From positions 496,001 through 560,000 of the forward strand of contig CAVYJK010000021.1 in assembly GCA_963768765.1 (NCBI GenBank): a stretch of 64,000 nucleotides of DNA, given 5' to 3'. The notes below the pieces were generated by a model. That model had not been told where the DNA came from. It searched no databases and saw nothing but the letters and a program-made list of their open reading frames with translations. The DNA is from DASWLF01 sp963768765 (GTDB lineage Bacteria; Desulfobacterota; Desulfobaccia; Desulfobaccales; 0-14-0-80-60-11). Position numbers and translations under genes: made by a program. Below are positions 54,088 to 63,818 of the stretch, piece after piece (within the stretch, counting starts at the first letter, position 1; every line of letters begins with the position of its first letter).

Positions 54088-55839
54088 ATGATTCGGCGAG
54101 TTATTCGTAGCCCTGTCGCTTGTCTGCTGCTGGTGATCACCGCAATTCTCGGCGTCGGCTATTCATCTGCCCAGGCGCAAGCCCCAGGGCCGGCCCGGCG
54201 GACTCCGCACCTGGTTTTCTCCACCTACCTGGGAGGAGCGACGCCCTGTCTGCTCGGCGGCAGCCCCCTTACCTTCGCCCAGAACGCCGCCTGCGACACC
54301 CAGGGCAATACCTACGTGACCGGCGCCACCCAGGTCTCCGATCTTCCCGTGCTGAACGCCTGCCAACCGAGCCCCGCGGCAGACAGCATGACGTCGGCGT
54401 TCGTGGCGAAGTACAACCCCGCCGGCAAAGCTGCTCTGGTGCACCTACCTGGGTGGCAACCAGCAAAGCATGGGCGTCGGGGTGGCTGCCATGCCGGACG
54501 GCGGAGTTGTGGTCGCCGGCCTCACCACTTCGGATGCATCGGGACCGTTCCCCATCATGCACGCTTTTCAGGAGCAGAACAACGGACAGTCGGATTACTT
54601 CGTGACCGTATTTGATGCGCACGGCAACATCCGGTACTCGACGTACCTGGGCGGGAGCGGTGTGGAGGGAACGCCGGGAAGCGTCTTTGCCGATGATAGC
54701 AGCAACGGCAACAATGTCGCGGCGGATGCGGCTGGTCTGGTCTATGTTACCGGCACTACCCGTTCCGGCAGCGGTGAGGCGATCAAATTCCCGGTGACGC
54801 CCAACGCCCTGCAGAACGAGCTTGGCGGTTCAGGGGACGCCTTCCTGTGCATCATCGACCCCGCCAAGAGCGGGGCAGACTCGTTGGTTTACTCCAGCTT
54901 TCTTGGAGGGCACGGTGACGACAAAGGGCACAGCGTCGCGGTTGACGCCCGCGGCCGCCGCATCACCGTGGCCGGCTATACATCGTCCTCGAACTTCCCT
55001 ACCACTGCCAACGCGTACCGAAGCCATGCCGCGCCGGCTGGATATGATCAGCAACGGCTTTGTGACCCAGATCCAATCAAGCCGGCCCGGTACCCTGTCC
55101 TCCCGGTACACGATGCGCTACTCCACGTACCTGGGGGCGGACACGAGCGACGCCCGAGACGACACATACGGCATCGCCTTGGATCCAAAGGGGCTCATCG
55201 TGGCCACGGGCCGGACGCAGTCGGCGGACTTTCCGATGACCAATGCGGCGCCCCTCCATCTTCGACCGCGCCCCCTATCTCCAGGCGGGCACGTCTGGAG
55301 ATGAGCCCTACGTCGTGAAGATCAATCCTTCCTTAAAGGGCAAAGCATCCCTCGTCTACTCCACCTTCTTGGGAGGCGGATCGTCAGACGGACAGTGGGG
55401 CGGCTTCTGCACCAGCGTGGGCGTCGATGCGCGAGGAAGGGTCTATGTAGGCGGGGAGACCTGTGCCCCGGGCGAGCAATACGTGCCTTTCGGCCATCCA
55501 ACGGAGGCCCCCGAGATGTTTCCGTACACCCGAAACGCGCTGCTCACGGCGCTCCAGGGGAGCTATGACGCCATCTTCATGCAAATCGACCCAGGCGGCG
55601 CCACCCTGGGCTACTCCACCTACCTCGGCGGGACAGACAGTGACCGCACCTACGGACTGGCCGTCGATCCCGCCGACAACGTAGTCCTGGCAGGACTCAC
55701 CTTCTCTGCCGATTTTCCGCTGAAAAATCCGGCGCAGACCTGGCCGGGCAACGCAGGGTCTCAGAACGCCTTCGTGACCAAATTCTCCACGCACGGCGCC
55801 CGGGGAATAGGTTCACCTCTGTTGCTGCTGAATGATTGA
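54088..55839 (+). CDS. SBBP-repeat beta-propeller secreted protein (several frameshifts)
   Basis: Starting with a signal peptide ending in AQAQA, the gene encodes at least six SBBP-type repeats. Each repeat has FSTYLGG (or STFLGGG), then a DxxGNxYVTG-type block, then a FPxTxxA-type end, for example YSTYLGGSGVEG, LVYVTGTTRSG and KFPVTPNALQ. Frame changes near 54440, 55030 and 55240 break the reading; the overall length of 1752 is consistent with a net zero shift. SBBP proteins form beta-propellers on cell surfaces. No sorting signal is visible at the C-terminus, which ends in SPLLLLND. Confidence 0.8.
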
Positions 55840-55976
55840 AGACGCCACCACTTGAGGCCATATGAGAAAATTGACCGAACCGGGATAACACTTATCCTCT
55901 CCTGGCGGTCTTATGATATCTATAAGAGTGTATTTCTGAAGCAGTTTTTGGGGGAAGGTCAGGCTTAAATTATAAG

Positions 55977-56984
55977 TTAGGCCAGCGGAATAAGAATTGA
56001 ACGGTACGACTCATCATAGTAGAATTTGTAATTATTCCGTCCTGCAGCTTTGGCGCAATACATTGCCTTGTCGGCATTTTTCTCCAGAGATTCGGGATCC
56101 TTTGCGTCTTTGGGGAAGAGGGCAATGCCGATACTCGTCGTGATCCAAACTTCTTTCTCTTTGTATATAAAAGGCCGTCGAAAGAGGTTCAGGATTTTCT
56201 GGGCAATCTTGGCCGCATCCTCTACCCGGGAGATCCCCGGGGATATGGCGGCGAATTCATCACCACCTAGGCGGGCTACGGTATCGCCTTTCCGCAGCAG
56301 ACCAAGGAGCCTCTGGCCGGCTGAATTGAGCAAAAAATCTCCCCCAGGGTGTCCCAGGGTATCATTAACAATTTTAAAATAATCCAGATCAAGTACCATC
56401 ACCGCCACCATGTGACCAGAACGATTAGCCCGAGGCAGAGCCTGTTCGAGGCGGTCATTGAAGAGAGCTCGGTTGGGCAGCCCGGTCAAGGCATCTTGAT
56501 AAGCCAATTTTCTAGAAAGCTCTTCAGCCACCTTGCGTTCGGTGATGTCCTGGATTAAGGCCATCCTGGAGGTTCTACCGTCAGCATGCCGCAGTGGCGT
56601 GTTAGTCGTGGCATACCAACGGTTATTTTTAGGGCTGAGGACTTCCTGGTAGACCGTTTCCCCCCGGAGCACCCGATCGTTCTCACACCAGGGGCAAATT
56701 TGCTCTAGATCATAGAGAGTCTGGTAACACTTTAGTCCCGTGGGATCAAAGCCCAGGTGCTCGATGAAGCGGCGGTTGACGAATTCCACATCATAGTTTG
56801 CATTGGCAATATAGAGAAAACTAGCAATTGCCTCTACAATGGCTTGATATTCGATCTGCAGTTGGCGCGTTTCTTCTGCACACTGCCGATCCAAGGATTG
56901 GTCTAAAGAGGTCAACGGTTCCAGTCTGCTTGACCGTTGCAATTCTTTTCGATGTGCTTTAGATGCCCCCATTTCTTTATCCAA
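55977..56984 (-). CDS. PAS-GGDEF diguanylate cyclase
   Basis: The 335-residue protein has a PAS domain (residues ~50-160, YIANANYDVEFVNRRFIEHLG, with a CPWC pair) and a GGDEF domain. The active-site loop RLGGDEF is intact, and the inhibitory RxxD site (RKGD) lies five residues before it. It makes cyclic di-GMP and is likely subject to product inhibition. It appears soluble. No EAL domain is present. A Rho-independent terminator was not identified. Confidence 0.92.
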   Translation of the reverse strand: MDKEMGASKAHRKELQRSSRLEPLTSLDQSLDRQCAEETRQLQIEYQAIVEAIASFLYIANANYDVEFVNRRFIEHLGFDPTGLKCYQTLYDLEQICPWCENDRVLRGETVYQEVLSPKNNRWYATTNTPLRHADGRTSRMALIQDITERKVAEELSRKLAYQDALTGLPNRALFNDRLEQALPRANRSGHMVAVMVLDLDYFKIVNDTLGHPGGDFLLNSAGQRLLGLLRKGDTVARLGGDEFAAISPGISRVEDAAKIAQKILNLFRRPFIYKEKEVWITTSIGIALFPKDAKDPESLEKNADKAMYCAKAAGRNNYKFYYDESYRSILIPLA

Positions 56985-57047
56985 GCTTGTCTTCCTGGAG
57001 AGCTCTTTGAAACGGCCCTTTATGATAGAAGAAATTATGGTAATGTA

Positions 57048-57575
57048 TTAAACCTTCCTGGATCTCATTCCAAGCAGACCAAGGCCCACCAGCGCGCTAC
57101 TTAACAAGAGCATGGTTGAGGGAATTGGGACTGCCGGGGTGCGATCATAGTTTGGGTCGTTTGGGTTCAGGGAAGTGAAATTGATATAATTAAAAGAGCT
57201 ATCGGTGAAAGTCACCCTGGCGTCACCCACCAGCAACCCCCCGCTGTAAGCAAGCCAATCAAGGGTTATGGGTTCGTTTGCAGGTCCGGCAAAATTGAAG
57301 GTCCAAAACAGAGAACCTGCTTCTGGACCGGTGGCTAGGCTGTATTGGGGATTGATCAAGCTGGCGTTCCACCCCGGGACGCTAAAGTTTGTTTGCGGGG
57401 GATCCGCAAACTTGCTGTCGGTGATCATAAAGAATTCAAATTTGTCGAGGTTATAATGAGTTCCATTCCACCAGCCATCATCGCCTATGTTATAAGACCA
57501 GGCCAATGCTTGGTATGGCGCGTAAATAGCCAAGACAAGGATTAACAAGATGCAAATCAACAACTTTTTACCCAT
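57048..57575 (-). CDS. PEP-CTERM-like surface protein
   Basis: The 175-residue protein has a signal peptide (residues 1-25, ending YQALA), a Trp- and Tyr-rich extracellular region (YNIGDDGWWNGTHYNLDKFEFF), and a C-terminal sorting signal. That signal reads VPIPSTMLLLSSALVGLGLLGMRSRK: a short PxP-type motif, one hydrophobic helix and a basic end, as in PEP-CTERM proteins (here VPIPS in place of VPEPS). AGGAGG sits five bases before the ATG at 57575. It would be processed by an exosortase and exported with exopolysaccharide; no exosortase is in the window. Confidence 0.75.
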   Translation of the reverse strand: MGKKLLICILLILVLAIYAPYQALAWSYNIGDDGWWNGTHYNLDKFEFFMITDSKFADPPQTNFSVPGWNASLINPQYSLATGPEAGSLFWTFNFAGPANEPITLDWLAYSGGLLVGDARVTFTDSSFNYINFTSLNPNDPNYDRTPAVPIPSTMLLLSSALVGLGLLGMRSRKV

Positions 57576-57997
57576 GTGATCCTCCTGGTTAATTTCTGAG
57601 TCCAGCATTCTACTTGTTTGAGGGAAGGTTATTCCTGATGCAGCCATAGATAAATCAGAATATCCACTGATTCTGGGCTTCGAAATTCCTGAAGTTTGGG
57701 GTCAAAGGAACTGAAAGGGGGGTCTTTGGCGAGGGACTAATGGGGAGTTGGAACGACGGCCGCCGGGCGCCGTCAAACCTTCTATGGACCAATTTTACGA
57801 GCCCTATACGTCCAGGGTATGCCTCCCGCTATAAGGAATCTTGCCAGAATTAAAACTTTATAAAGATATCAATTAATTTCCGATATGACCTGGATAACAA
57901 AAGGGCGGGGGAGGAGAGTTCCGGCTCTTGGGCCGGTTAAACTACGGTGAGTCCCATTGCTCACAAATTTTGAAAAGTCTATCCTTGGAGATATGAA
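57576..57997. other. Intergenic region
   Basis: About 420 bases without a supported gene. A run around 57740-57780 is GC-rich with short inverted words (ACGACGGCCGCCGGGCGCCGTC) that might be a terminator or repeat remnant. Nothing else is recognisable. Confidence 0.35.
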
Positions 57998-58360
57998 TTA
58001 GATTTCTGAGTCTCCTATTTCTCGGATTGTTTGCCCGATTGAGCTTTTTAGTTTTTGATAAAGGCGGTCAAGAAATTCCGAGTCTCTCATAATGATTATG
58101 ATGCTGGTGTAGGTTTCCCCGGTTTTTATACCGGAGTAGGTTTTCCACGTTTTTATGCCTCTGTATGTTCTCTCGGATTTCCGCCCATATTCAGCCGAAA
58201 TACGAATATAACCATGATAGTCATTACAAGGCGGGCATAACAGTTCAACTTCTCTGAGCGTTAACTCTTCATTTTTATCAAATGGTAGCGATCCGTTACC
58301 AAACGATGTTATCCACTTTGGTGGCCAATGGATTAGACTAGGATGATCTCTTATTTTCAT
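57998..58360 (-). CDS. Hypothetical protein with short internal tandem repeat
   Basis: The 120-residue frame (ATG at 58360, after a G-rich GGGGGGC sequence) has no recognised family. It starts MKIRDHPSLIHWPPKW and ends with LDRLYQKLKSSIGQTIREIGD. A CPPCNDYHGYIRI segment suggests a possible metal site. Two copies of a nine-residue unit (TYRGIKTWK, TYSGIKTGE) and a third partial one (TYTSI) come from a 27-base tandem repeat at 58109-58162. Base composition is AT-rich compared with the window, hinting at transfer. Confidence 0.5.
   Translation of the reverse strand: MKIRDHPSLIHWPPKWITSFGNGSLPFDKNEELTLREVELLCPPCNDYHGYIRISAEYGRKSERTYRGIKTWKTYSGIKTGETYTSIIIIMRDSEFLDRLYQKLKSSIGQTIREIGDSEI
58109..58162. 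repeat. 27-base tandem repeat inside a hypothetical gene
   Basis: Two units (58109-58135 and 58136-58162) start GTAGGTTT and share about 20 of 27 positions; a degenerate third unit begins GTATGTTC at 58163. Each unit adds nine residues to the protein, so expansion keeps the frame. Confidence 0.7.
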
Positions 58361-59194
58361 AAGCCCCCCGAAAAGCAATATTATATTTGATTACTCCGTT
58401 AGCTCCTATGATTATGCTATAATTCTATATGACGTGACAGCCAGGTTTCCTGGCTTTTACCAGTGGCCAGCACATAGTCATATCAATTCTAAAAAGCCAT
58501 GATCAAGTGATACCCACTTGTCGGGTTTCAGATTCCAAGCCCTATACGGTGGTTACATATTGAGGCCCTTTCTGCATAGCTTCTGTATCAGGATAATACC
58601 GCCCTCTTGGTTAACCGGTTAAGAACTAAAAGATAAAAAACCCATTATTCCCCATTTGTAACGTAATCACCAAAATAGCAATCAGGAATTCCCTGAAATA
58701 TCGTTTTGATTTCCCTGAAAATGCAAGTTACGGAACCTTCCTTGCGGCCTACCAGGGCATAAGCCATGAAAGGGCTTTAGAAAGAGAATCGAAAAGCTGG
58801 ATCCACAACGGCCATGGGCTAAAAGGCTCAAGGTGGTAAAGGCTGGTTGCGAAGTACACCCCGGAGTCGGCTGAGATGGCGGTGCAGGAATATGTTGTTC
58901 AGTTATTAAGGGGAATCTTAGTTTGGATTCGAAGAGATCTTTGGTAAGCCTGCTTATGGGAGGAATAAAAGTGTGTCCAAAGTAAGCCAATGTAAGGGCT
59001 GGTTTTAAACGCGCCCCCTAACTACCAGCTCTGCAATTTTATTAGCATCAGAATGACAACATAGCCCCCATGAACTTTTCTGCCTAAAAGTCCACAGTTA
59101 AGGCCCATGGTGGAAAATCTTTTATAATCGGAGTCGGAAACTCTGAATTTTCTCAATTAGGAAAAACTTAGAATTTAAAATTGAAAACCTTGCC
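58361..59194. other. Long AT-rich region without supported gene
   Basis: About 830 bases with no convincing gene. A small hairpin AGCCAGGtttCCTGGCT is at 58439-58455 with a short T-run. A minus frame at 58682-58990 is open but has no features of a real protein. It may be decayed mobile DNA, but no terminal repeats or transposase remains are visible. Confidence 0.45.
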
Positions 59195-61444
59195 TCACTT
59201 CCCATCCATCACCGTAACCGCTTCCCAATCCGGTTCCGGCGGCGCTTCTTCGTATTGGTTGATCAATCCCAGGTAACGTTTGGTGGGGGCGTCGTCGGGC
59301 CTGAGCTCCAGGGCGGCCTGGAATTGGGCGGCGCTATCCACCCAGCGCTGCTGCCGGTACAGGGCCAAACCCTGGTGGTAGGCGGCAAGGAACCGGGCCA
59401 TCTCCGGGGCCGGCTCGCCCTCGCTTACCAATTCGAAAATGCCGGAAGCCTGGGCCTTGCCTTTGACCCGCACCCGGTCCACGTCCCGGAGGATAAAGCC
59501 GTTTTCCAGGGCTTCGGCGGTGGCCTGGCTGATGAGGATATTGGTGCCGTAATACTTGTTCAGGCCCTCCAGGCGGGAGGCCAGGTTGACGTTGTCCCCG
59601 ATGGCGGTATAGTCGAAGAGCCGGTCGGAGCCCATATTGCCCACGGCCACCGGTCCGGAGTTTACCCCCACCCCGATCTTGAGGGGCGGGCGACCCTCCT
59701 CGGTCCATCGCCGGTTGAGCTCCGCCAGGGTGGCCTCCATCTGCAAGGCGGCCCGGCAGGCCTGGGACGCATGGTCCGGCTGCTCCAACGGCGCCCCGAA
59801 CAGCGCCATGATGGCGTCCCCCATGTACTTGTCGATGGTGCCTCCCTGGTTGATGATGATGTTGCTCATGGGGTTCAGGAAATCGTGCAGCACCTTCACC
59901 AGGGCCTCGGGATCCAGGTTTTCCGACAAGGTGGTAAAACCCCGGATATCGGTGAACAACAAGGTGATCACCCGGCGCTCGCCCCCCAGCCGCAGGGCCT
60001 CGGGGTGCTTCAGCATTTCTTGCACCACCGCGGGGGCCACGTAGGACTCAAAGGCCTTGCGGACGCGCAGCCGCTCCCGCTCTTCGGCCAGGAACCGATG
60101 CATGGTGATCCCCAGATAGACCCCCACGATCTCCGTCAGGGGGTAAAACAGCTCCAGCTGGATGCCCAGGCGGCTGAAGGAGAAATAGTTGCCCAGGGTG
60201 TAGCCCTCGATCAGCAAGAGGGTAAAGACGAAGGCCCAGGCCGCGGAGAGCTTCGGCAGCATCAGACCCAGCAGTACCCCCAGACCCAGGAGGGTCAGGA
60301 GCATCAGGGGCAGGCCGAACTTGGGGACCCGGATGAATTTGCTCCGCAAGAGATTGTCCAGGACCGTGGCCTGGACTTCCACTCCCGGGGTGATGCCGGA
60401 GAAGGGGGTTACCCGGAGGTCATAAATACCCACGGCCGTGGCCCCCACCAGGACGATTTTGTCCTTCAGGGCCTCATTCGGCAAGCGCCCCTCCAGGAGC
60501 GCCGAGGCGGAGTAAGTCGGCACCATGCCCGGAGGCCCCAAATAGTTGATGAGCATGCGGCCGTGGCGGTCCACCGGGATCTGCTGCCGGCCCAGGCGGA
60601 TTTCTTCCACCCCCACCTGGGAGAGGGTGATGGACGATGGGGGGTTGCCCAGATAATGGGCCAACGTCACCAGGCTCATGGGGGCGAAGAAATCGGGGCC
60701 ATAAAGGATGGTCATGGGGAACCAGCGCACCGTGCCGTCCGTGTCCGGCAGCATGTTGAAGTAACCGGCCCCGGCGGCGGCCAGGTTGATCTCCGGGAGG
60801 TTGAGTTCCACGCCGGCGGCCCCGATGAGCGGGACCCGGGACGGCTTGGTATCCAGCAAGCGCACTACGTTATAGGTGGAGGCCCGGACAAAAGTGGGGG
60901 CCATCAAATCGGTTTTTGTCACGCCGCCGGCCGTCCCTCCCACTTTCCGGAAGAAAAAACCCAGGACCGTGGGAGGCTTCTGCCGGATGGTCTCCGCCAG
61001 GATGCGGTCCACATCGGCCCGCTGACGCTCCTTTTCCAGCAAGGTGACGATACCCTTGGAGTCCAGGCCCTGACGGGTAATTTCCTGGCGCAGGCTGGCT
61101 AAGGTACGCACCGCGGCGTTCTCTTCCTTCTCGGCGAAAATGATGTCCAGGGCGATGACCCGGGGCCCCGCCTCTTTGACCCGGGTCAACAGCCGGGAGA
61201 GGTCCTCCCGGGACCAGGGCCAGCGGCCCACCGTTTTCAGACTGTCATCGTCGATGCCCAGGATGACCACTTCCTGGCTGGCAGGAATCGCCCCCCGCAC
61301 CCGGAACTTGAGATCGTACAGCTTCAGTTCCATGAATTCGGTGAAGGTGGGGCGCCAGAGCAGCAGAATGGAAATCAGCAGGGTGACGCCGGTGACCCAG
61401 CGAACGATGGGAGATTTAAAGATGGAGCCCAACCGACGGATCAT
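59195..61444 (-). CDS. CHASE2-domain class III adenylate cyclase with C-terminal TPR-like part
   Basis: The 749-residue membrane protein begins with one helix and a large extracellular CHASE2 domain (residues ~40-350, with ILGIDDDSLKTVGRWPWSREDL and VLVGATAVGIYDLRVTPFSG). Three membrane helices follow, and then a class III cyclase domain. It has the metal aspartates in TLLFTDIRGFTTLSE and DKYMGDAIMALFGAP, and the transition-state Asn/Arg in VNLASRLEGLN. A short TPR-like tail (ALYRQQRWVDSAAQFQAALEL) closes the protein. It makes cAMP (or cGMP) upon an extracellular signal. The adjacent gene encodes a FecR-domain protein on the same strand. Confidence 0.93.
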   Translation of the reverse strand: MIRRLGSIFKSPIVRWVTGVTLLISILLLWRPTFTEFMELKLYDLKFRVRGAIPASQEVVILGIDDDSLKTVGRWPWSREDLSRLLTRVKEAGPRVIALDIIFAEKEENAAVRTLASLRQEITRQGLDSKGIVTLLEKERQRADVDRILAETIRQKPPTVLGFFFRKVGGTAGGVTKTDLMAPTFVRASTYNVVRLLDTKPSRVPLIGAAGVELNLPEINLAAAGAGYFNMLPDTDGTVRWFPMTILYGPDFFAPMSLVTLAHYLGNPPSSITLSQVGVEEIRLGRQQIPVDRHGRMLINYLGPPGMVPTYSASALLEGRLPNEALKDKIVLVGATAVGIYDLRVTPFSGITPGVEVQATVLDNLLRSKFIRVPKFGLPLMLLTLLGLGVLLGLMLPKLSAAWAFVFTLLLIEGYTLGNYFSFSRLGIQLELFYPLTEIVGVYLGITMHRFLAEERERLRVRKAFESYVAPAVVQEMLKHPEALRLGGERRVITLLFTDIRGFTTLSENLDPEALVKVLHDFLNPMSNIIINQGGTIDKYMGDAIMALFGAPLEQPDHASQACRAALQMEATLAELNRRWTEEGRPPLKIGVGVNSGPVAVGNMGSDRLFDYTAIGDNVNLASRLEGLNKYYGTNILISQATAEALENGFILRDVDRVRVKGKAQASGIFELVSEGEPAPEMARFLAAYHQGLALYRQQRWVDSAAQFQAALELRPDDAPTKRYLGLINQYEEAPPEPDWEAVTVMDGK

Positions 61445-61649
61445 GGCCTGGGTTTTCCCTGCCTTAGATATGAGCCATGGAGGTTCTACCCTATGGGGCC
61501 ATCTTAGCAGAGGGGGCGTACGGTTGCAAGGGATGACTCCCGGAGGAGTCCCCCTAGCAAAACGGGGGTTGGGTCCCGGGCAGCGGCCTGATCAAGGCGC
61601 CGAAAAATCCTGCCGCTGACCGGGAATTTTTAACCGCAGTTAGAGTCTC

Positions 61650-63067
61650 TTAGCTGCCTGAAGGCGCCGGCCCCGTCGGCGCTATGGGACCAGTGACCGC
61701 CTGGGTTACGACCCGGGTCCCCGCCGGAGTTAAGGCGCCGGTGGCCGTCAACGTTACGAGACTGGTGGCCGTCTGGGTCAAGGTGCCGGTGGTGGTGCCG
61801 GTGATGCCTCCCACCGTAAAGGTCCCGGTAGTGGCAAAAGTTATATCGCCGTTAGCCTGCAGGGTGACCGGGCCGGTAAAAGTGAAGCTGGTGCCTCCGT
61901 CGGTTAATGCGATCATGGTCATGGTGCCGGTCAGCGTCCCGCCGGCCGGACCGCTCACCTTGATGGGCGCGCTGGCGCTGCCGGCGCTGCCGGAAAAACT
62001 TCCAGTGCTGACGGCAGAAAAGAAGTTGTCGGTGGGCGCGGTAGCCACGATGTTGAAGCGGTAAGTGAAGTTCCCCGCATAGACCCCGGTTCGGGTGCCG
62101 GATGGGGCAGCGGAGTATTGGTGTAAAGTGGCAACGCTAAAGGACTGGGGGAGGTCTTCGGTATGCGACAGCTAGAGATTGCTCCCAAAAAGTAAAATTC
62201 TCAATGGTAGGCGTGGAAGTTTGTTGCACTTGCACTGTCGGCGTAATGATCACCTGGACGGGCCCGCTCGGGCCGACTGTCGAGGAAAGGCTACCGGTAC
62301 TGGACGAGAGGGCCGATGGGGTGCTGGAGCTGGTCACCGTGGTGCCGGGGCCGCAGGAGGCCGTCTCGGCCGCAGAGCCGGTGGTGCAGACCGTGCCGCT
62401 CCCGCCGCCGGGCTTCTGGATCAAGGCGATATCGAAATGGTGCATAAACAGCTTCCGATCTTCGGGGCCGATTTCAAAGGGCAAGGTGGGAGGCAGCCCC
62501 GAGCCCACTAAGGTGCCCTGATTGTCAAACAACTCCACGCAACCCGGAATTTCAGGGTACTTGTTGCAGAGTCGGGTGTGGCCCTGGAAGTTCAAAAACT
62601 GGGAGGAATTGGGGGCACAAAGGATGCCCACCTCGGTGCCGCGAATCCCCATGATGGCGGTGTTGGTCTTGACCACGAAGTCCGGCTGCTCCGTCTGGTA
62701 GATCTTCGAGACCACGGCCAGGACCATGCCCTGGAAGACTTGCAGGAGGGCGCTGCGTTTCCCCTTGGCCTCGTCGAACATATACTCTTCAATGGCGATG
62801 CGGCTTTCCGGGGCCAGAGCCAGGGTGGTCTTGTCCAGGAAGGTGATCAGGGCCTTGGACAACGACTTGGTGCGGAGCACGTCCCCCTTTTCCACCCCGT
62901 CGCCCATCTTGACGGGCGTGGCCGGCAGGTTCCCCCCTTTCAGCAGGTCCACCCGTCCTTCCACCTGGGTCAGGGTGGCCCACCACCTCGGCTGACGCCC
63001 CTGGCGGCAGGGCCAGCACCAAAGCTAAACACAAGAACATGGCCGTGATGAAGGTTCGCACATTCAT
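61650..63067 (-). CDS. FecR-domain secreted protein with Thr/Gly-rich tail (two frameshifts)
   Basis: The repaired protein has about 470 residues. It has a signal peptide ending in GASA, then a FecR domain with VEGRVDLLKGGNLPATPVKMGDGVEKGD, ITFLDKTTLALAPESRIAIEEY and VKTNTAIMGIRGTEVGI. The C-terminal ~150 residues are Thr/Gly/Ala-rich with short beta repeats (TTTGTLTQTATSLVTLTATGALTPAG, in parts). Single-base breaks near 62975 (after the signal peptide) and 62130 split the frame. It sits upstream of the CHASE2 cyclase gene on the same strand with a 205-base gap. The FecR-CHASE2 pair recurs in bacteria and may form an envelope-sensing unit. Confidence 0.8.
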
Positions 63068-63818
63068 TGCCTTCTCCTTGCTCGGGAGGCAGCTGGAGGC
63101 AATTCATCGCAGCAACCTCTAATTGCAGGGTGACTAGTTGACGGACCAAGTCGCAGGGGAAATCTTTGGCTGTTGCCGCCCCTGTCGAGATGAAAGGAGA
63201 TAAGGATAAAGAAACCTCACCATATCCCTATTTGGATAAGGGGAATCCGCAATATTAGGTAAGTTGATTTTAATTTTTTACACTGTAGGTAAAATTAAGT
63301 TAAATTTCAAGCCTTTTCTAACACCCACACAAAGAAATTTCATCCTTTTTTGGGCGTCCACGGCAGGAAAACGCGCCCCTGGACGTGACTTTCTTTCTCC
63401 CTGCCTCGCCCCCCGGCCGGCTGGCCGGGGAGATTTACCGGAAAGGCCGGTCCCCGGCCTTTTTAACAGGTATCTGGAAAACCCGGTTTTTGTCACCCTG
63501 AGCCGAAGGCGAAGGGTCCAGTCCGTTTTAATTACTAGTGGTATGTTGCAAATTTAGGTTCCATTAGCATTTTTCTAAATCACCTTGCTTGACAAGGGGG
63601 TCAAGGACGGGGAAACCCCGCCCCTACAATACGACAGGGTTTATTGTAGGGGCGAGGTCTCCTCGCCCCATATCCGATTTGCTTGAAATGTAATGCCAGT
63701 TAATTACGAATGACACCACTAGAGTCTTCTCTGCGTTCGGAATGACAGTTAGAGATAATCGGCCAGTTTTTCAACAGCCTACTAATTGCTTGGAAAAATT
63801 TTCTTTAAAACCACCTCC
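63068..63818. other. Intergenic region with palindromic repeats
   Basis: About 750 bases between the FecR gene and the partial gene at the edge. It contains a CCGGCTGGCCGG-type hairpin around 63415-63430 and the palindromes at 63609-63669. No open frame is supported. The region has several AT-rich runs (63260-63310). Confidence 0.4.
63609..63669. repeat. Compound palindromic repeat, GGGGCGAGG type
   Basis: Three overlapping inverted repeats are seen. CGGGGAAACCCCG lies at 63609-63620. GCCCCTACAAT at 63620-63630 pairs with ATTGTAGGGGC at 63643-63653. GGGGCGAGG/CCTCGCCCC occupies 63649-63669 with a three-base loop. The GTAGGGGCG word links it to the palindrome at 11969. Confidence 0.7.

Noticed and set aside
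58682..58990. Minus-strand open frame of 102 residues in the AT-rich gap
   Set aside because: Composition and repeated short words do not look coding, and no transposase motif is visible.
59255..61102. 615-residue plus-strand open frame
   Set aside because: Antisense of the CHASE2 cyclase, whose motifs on the minus strand are unambiguous.
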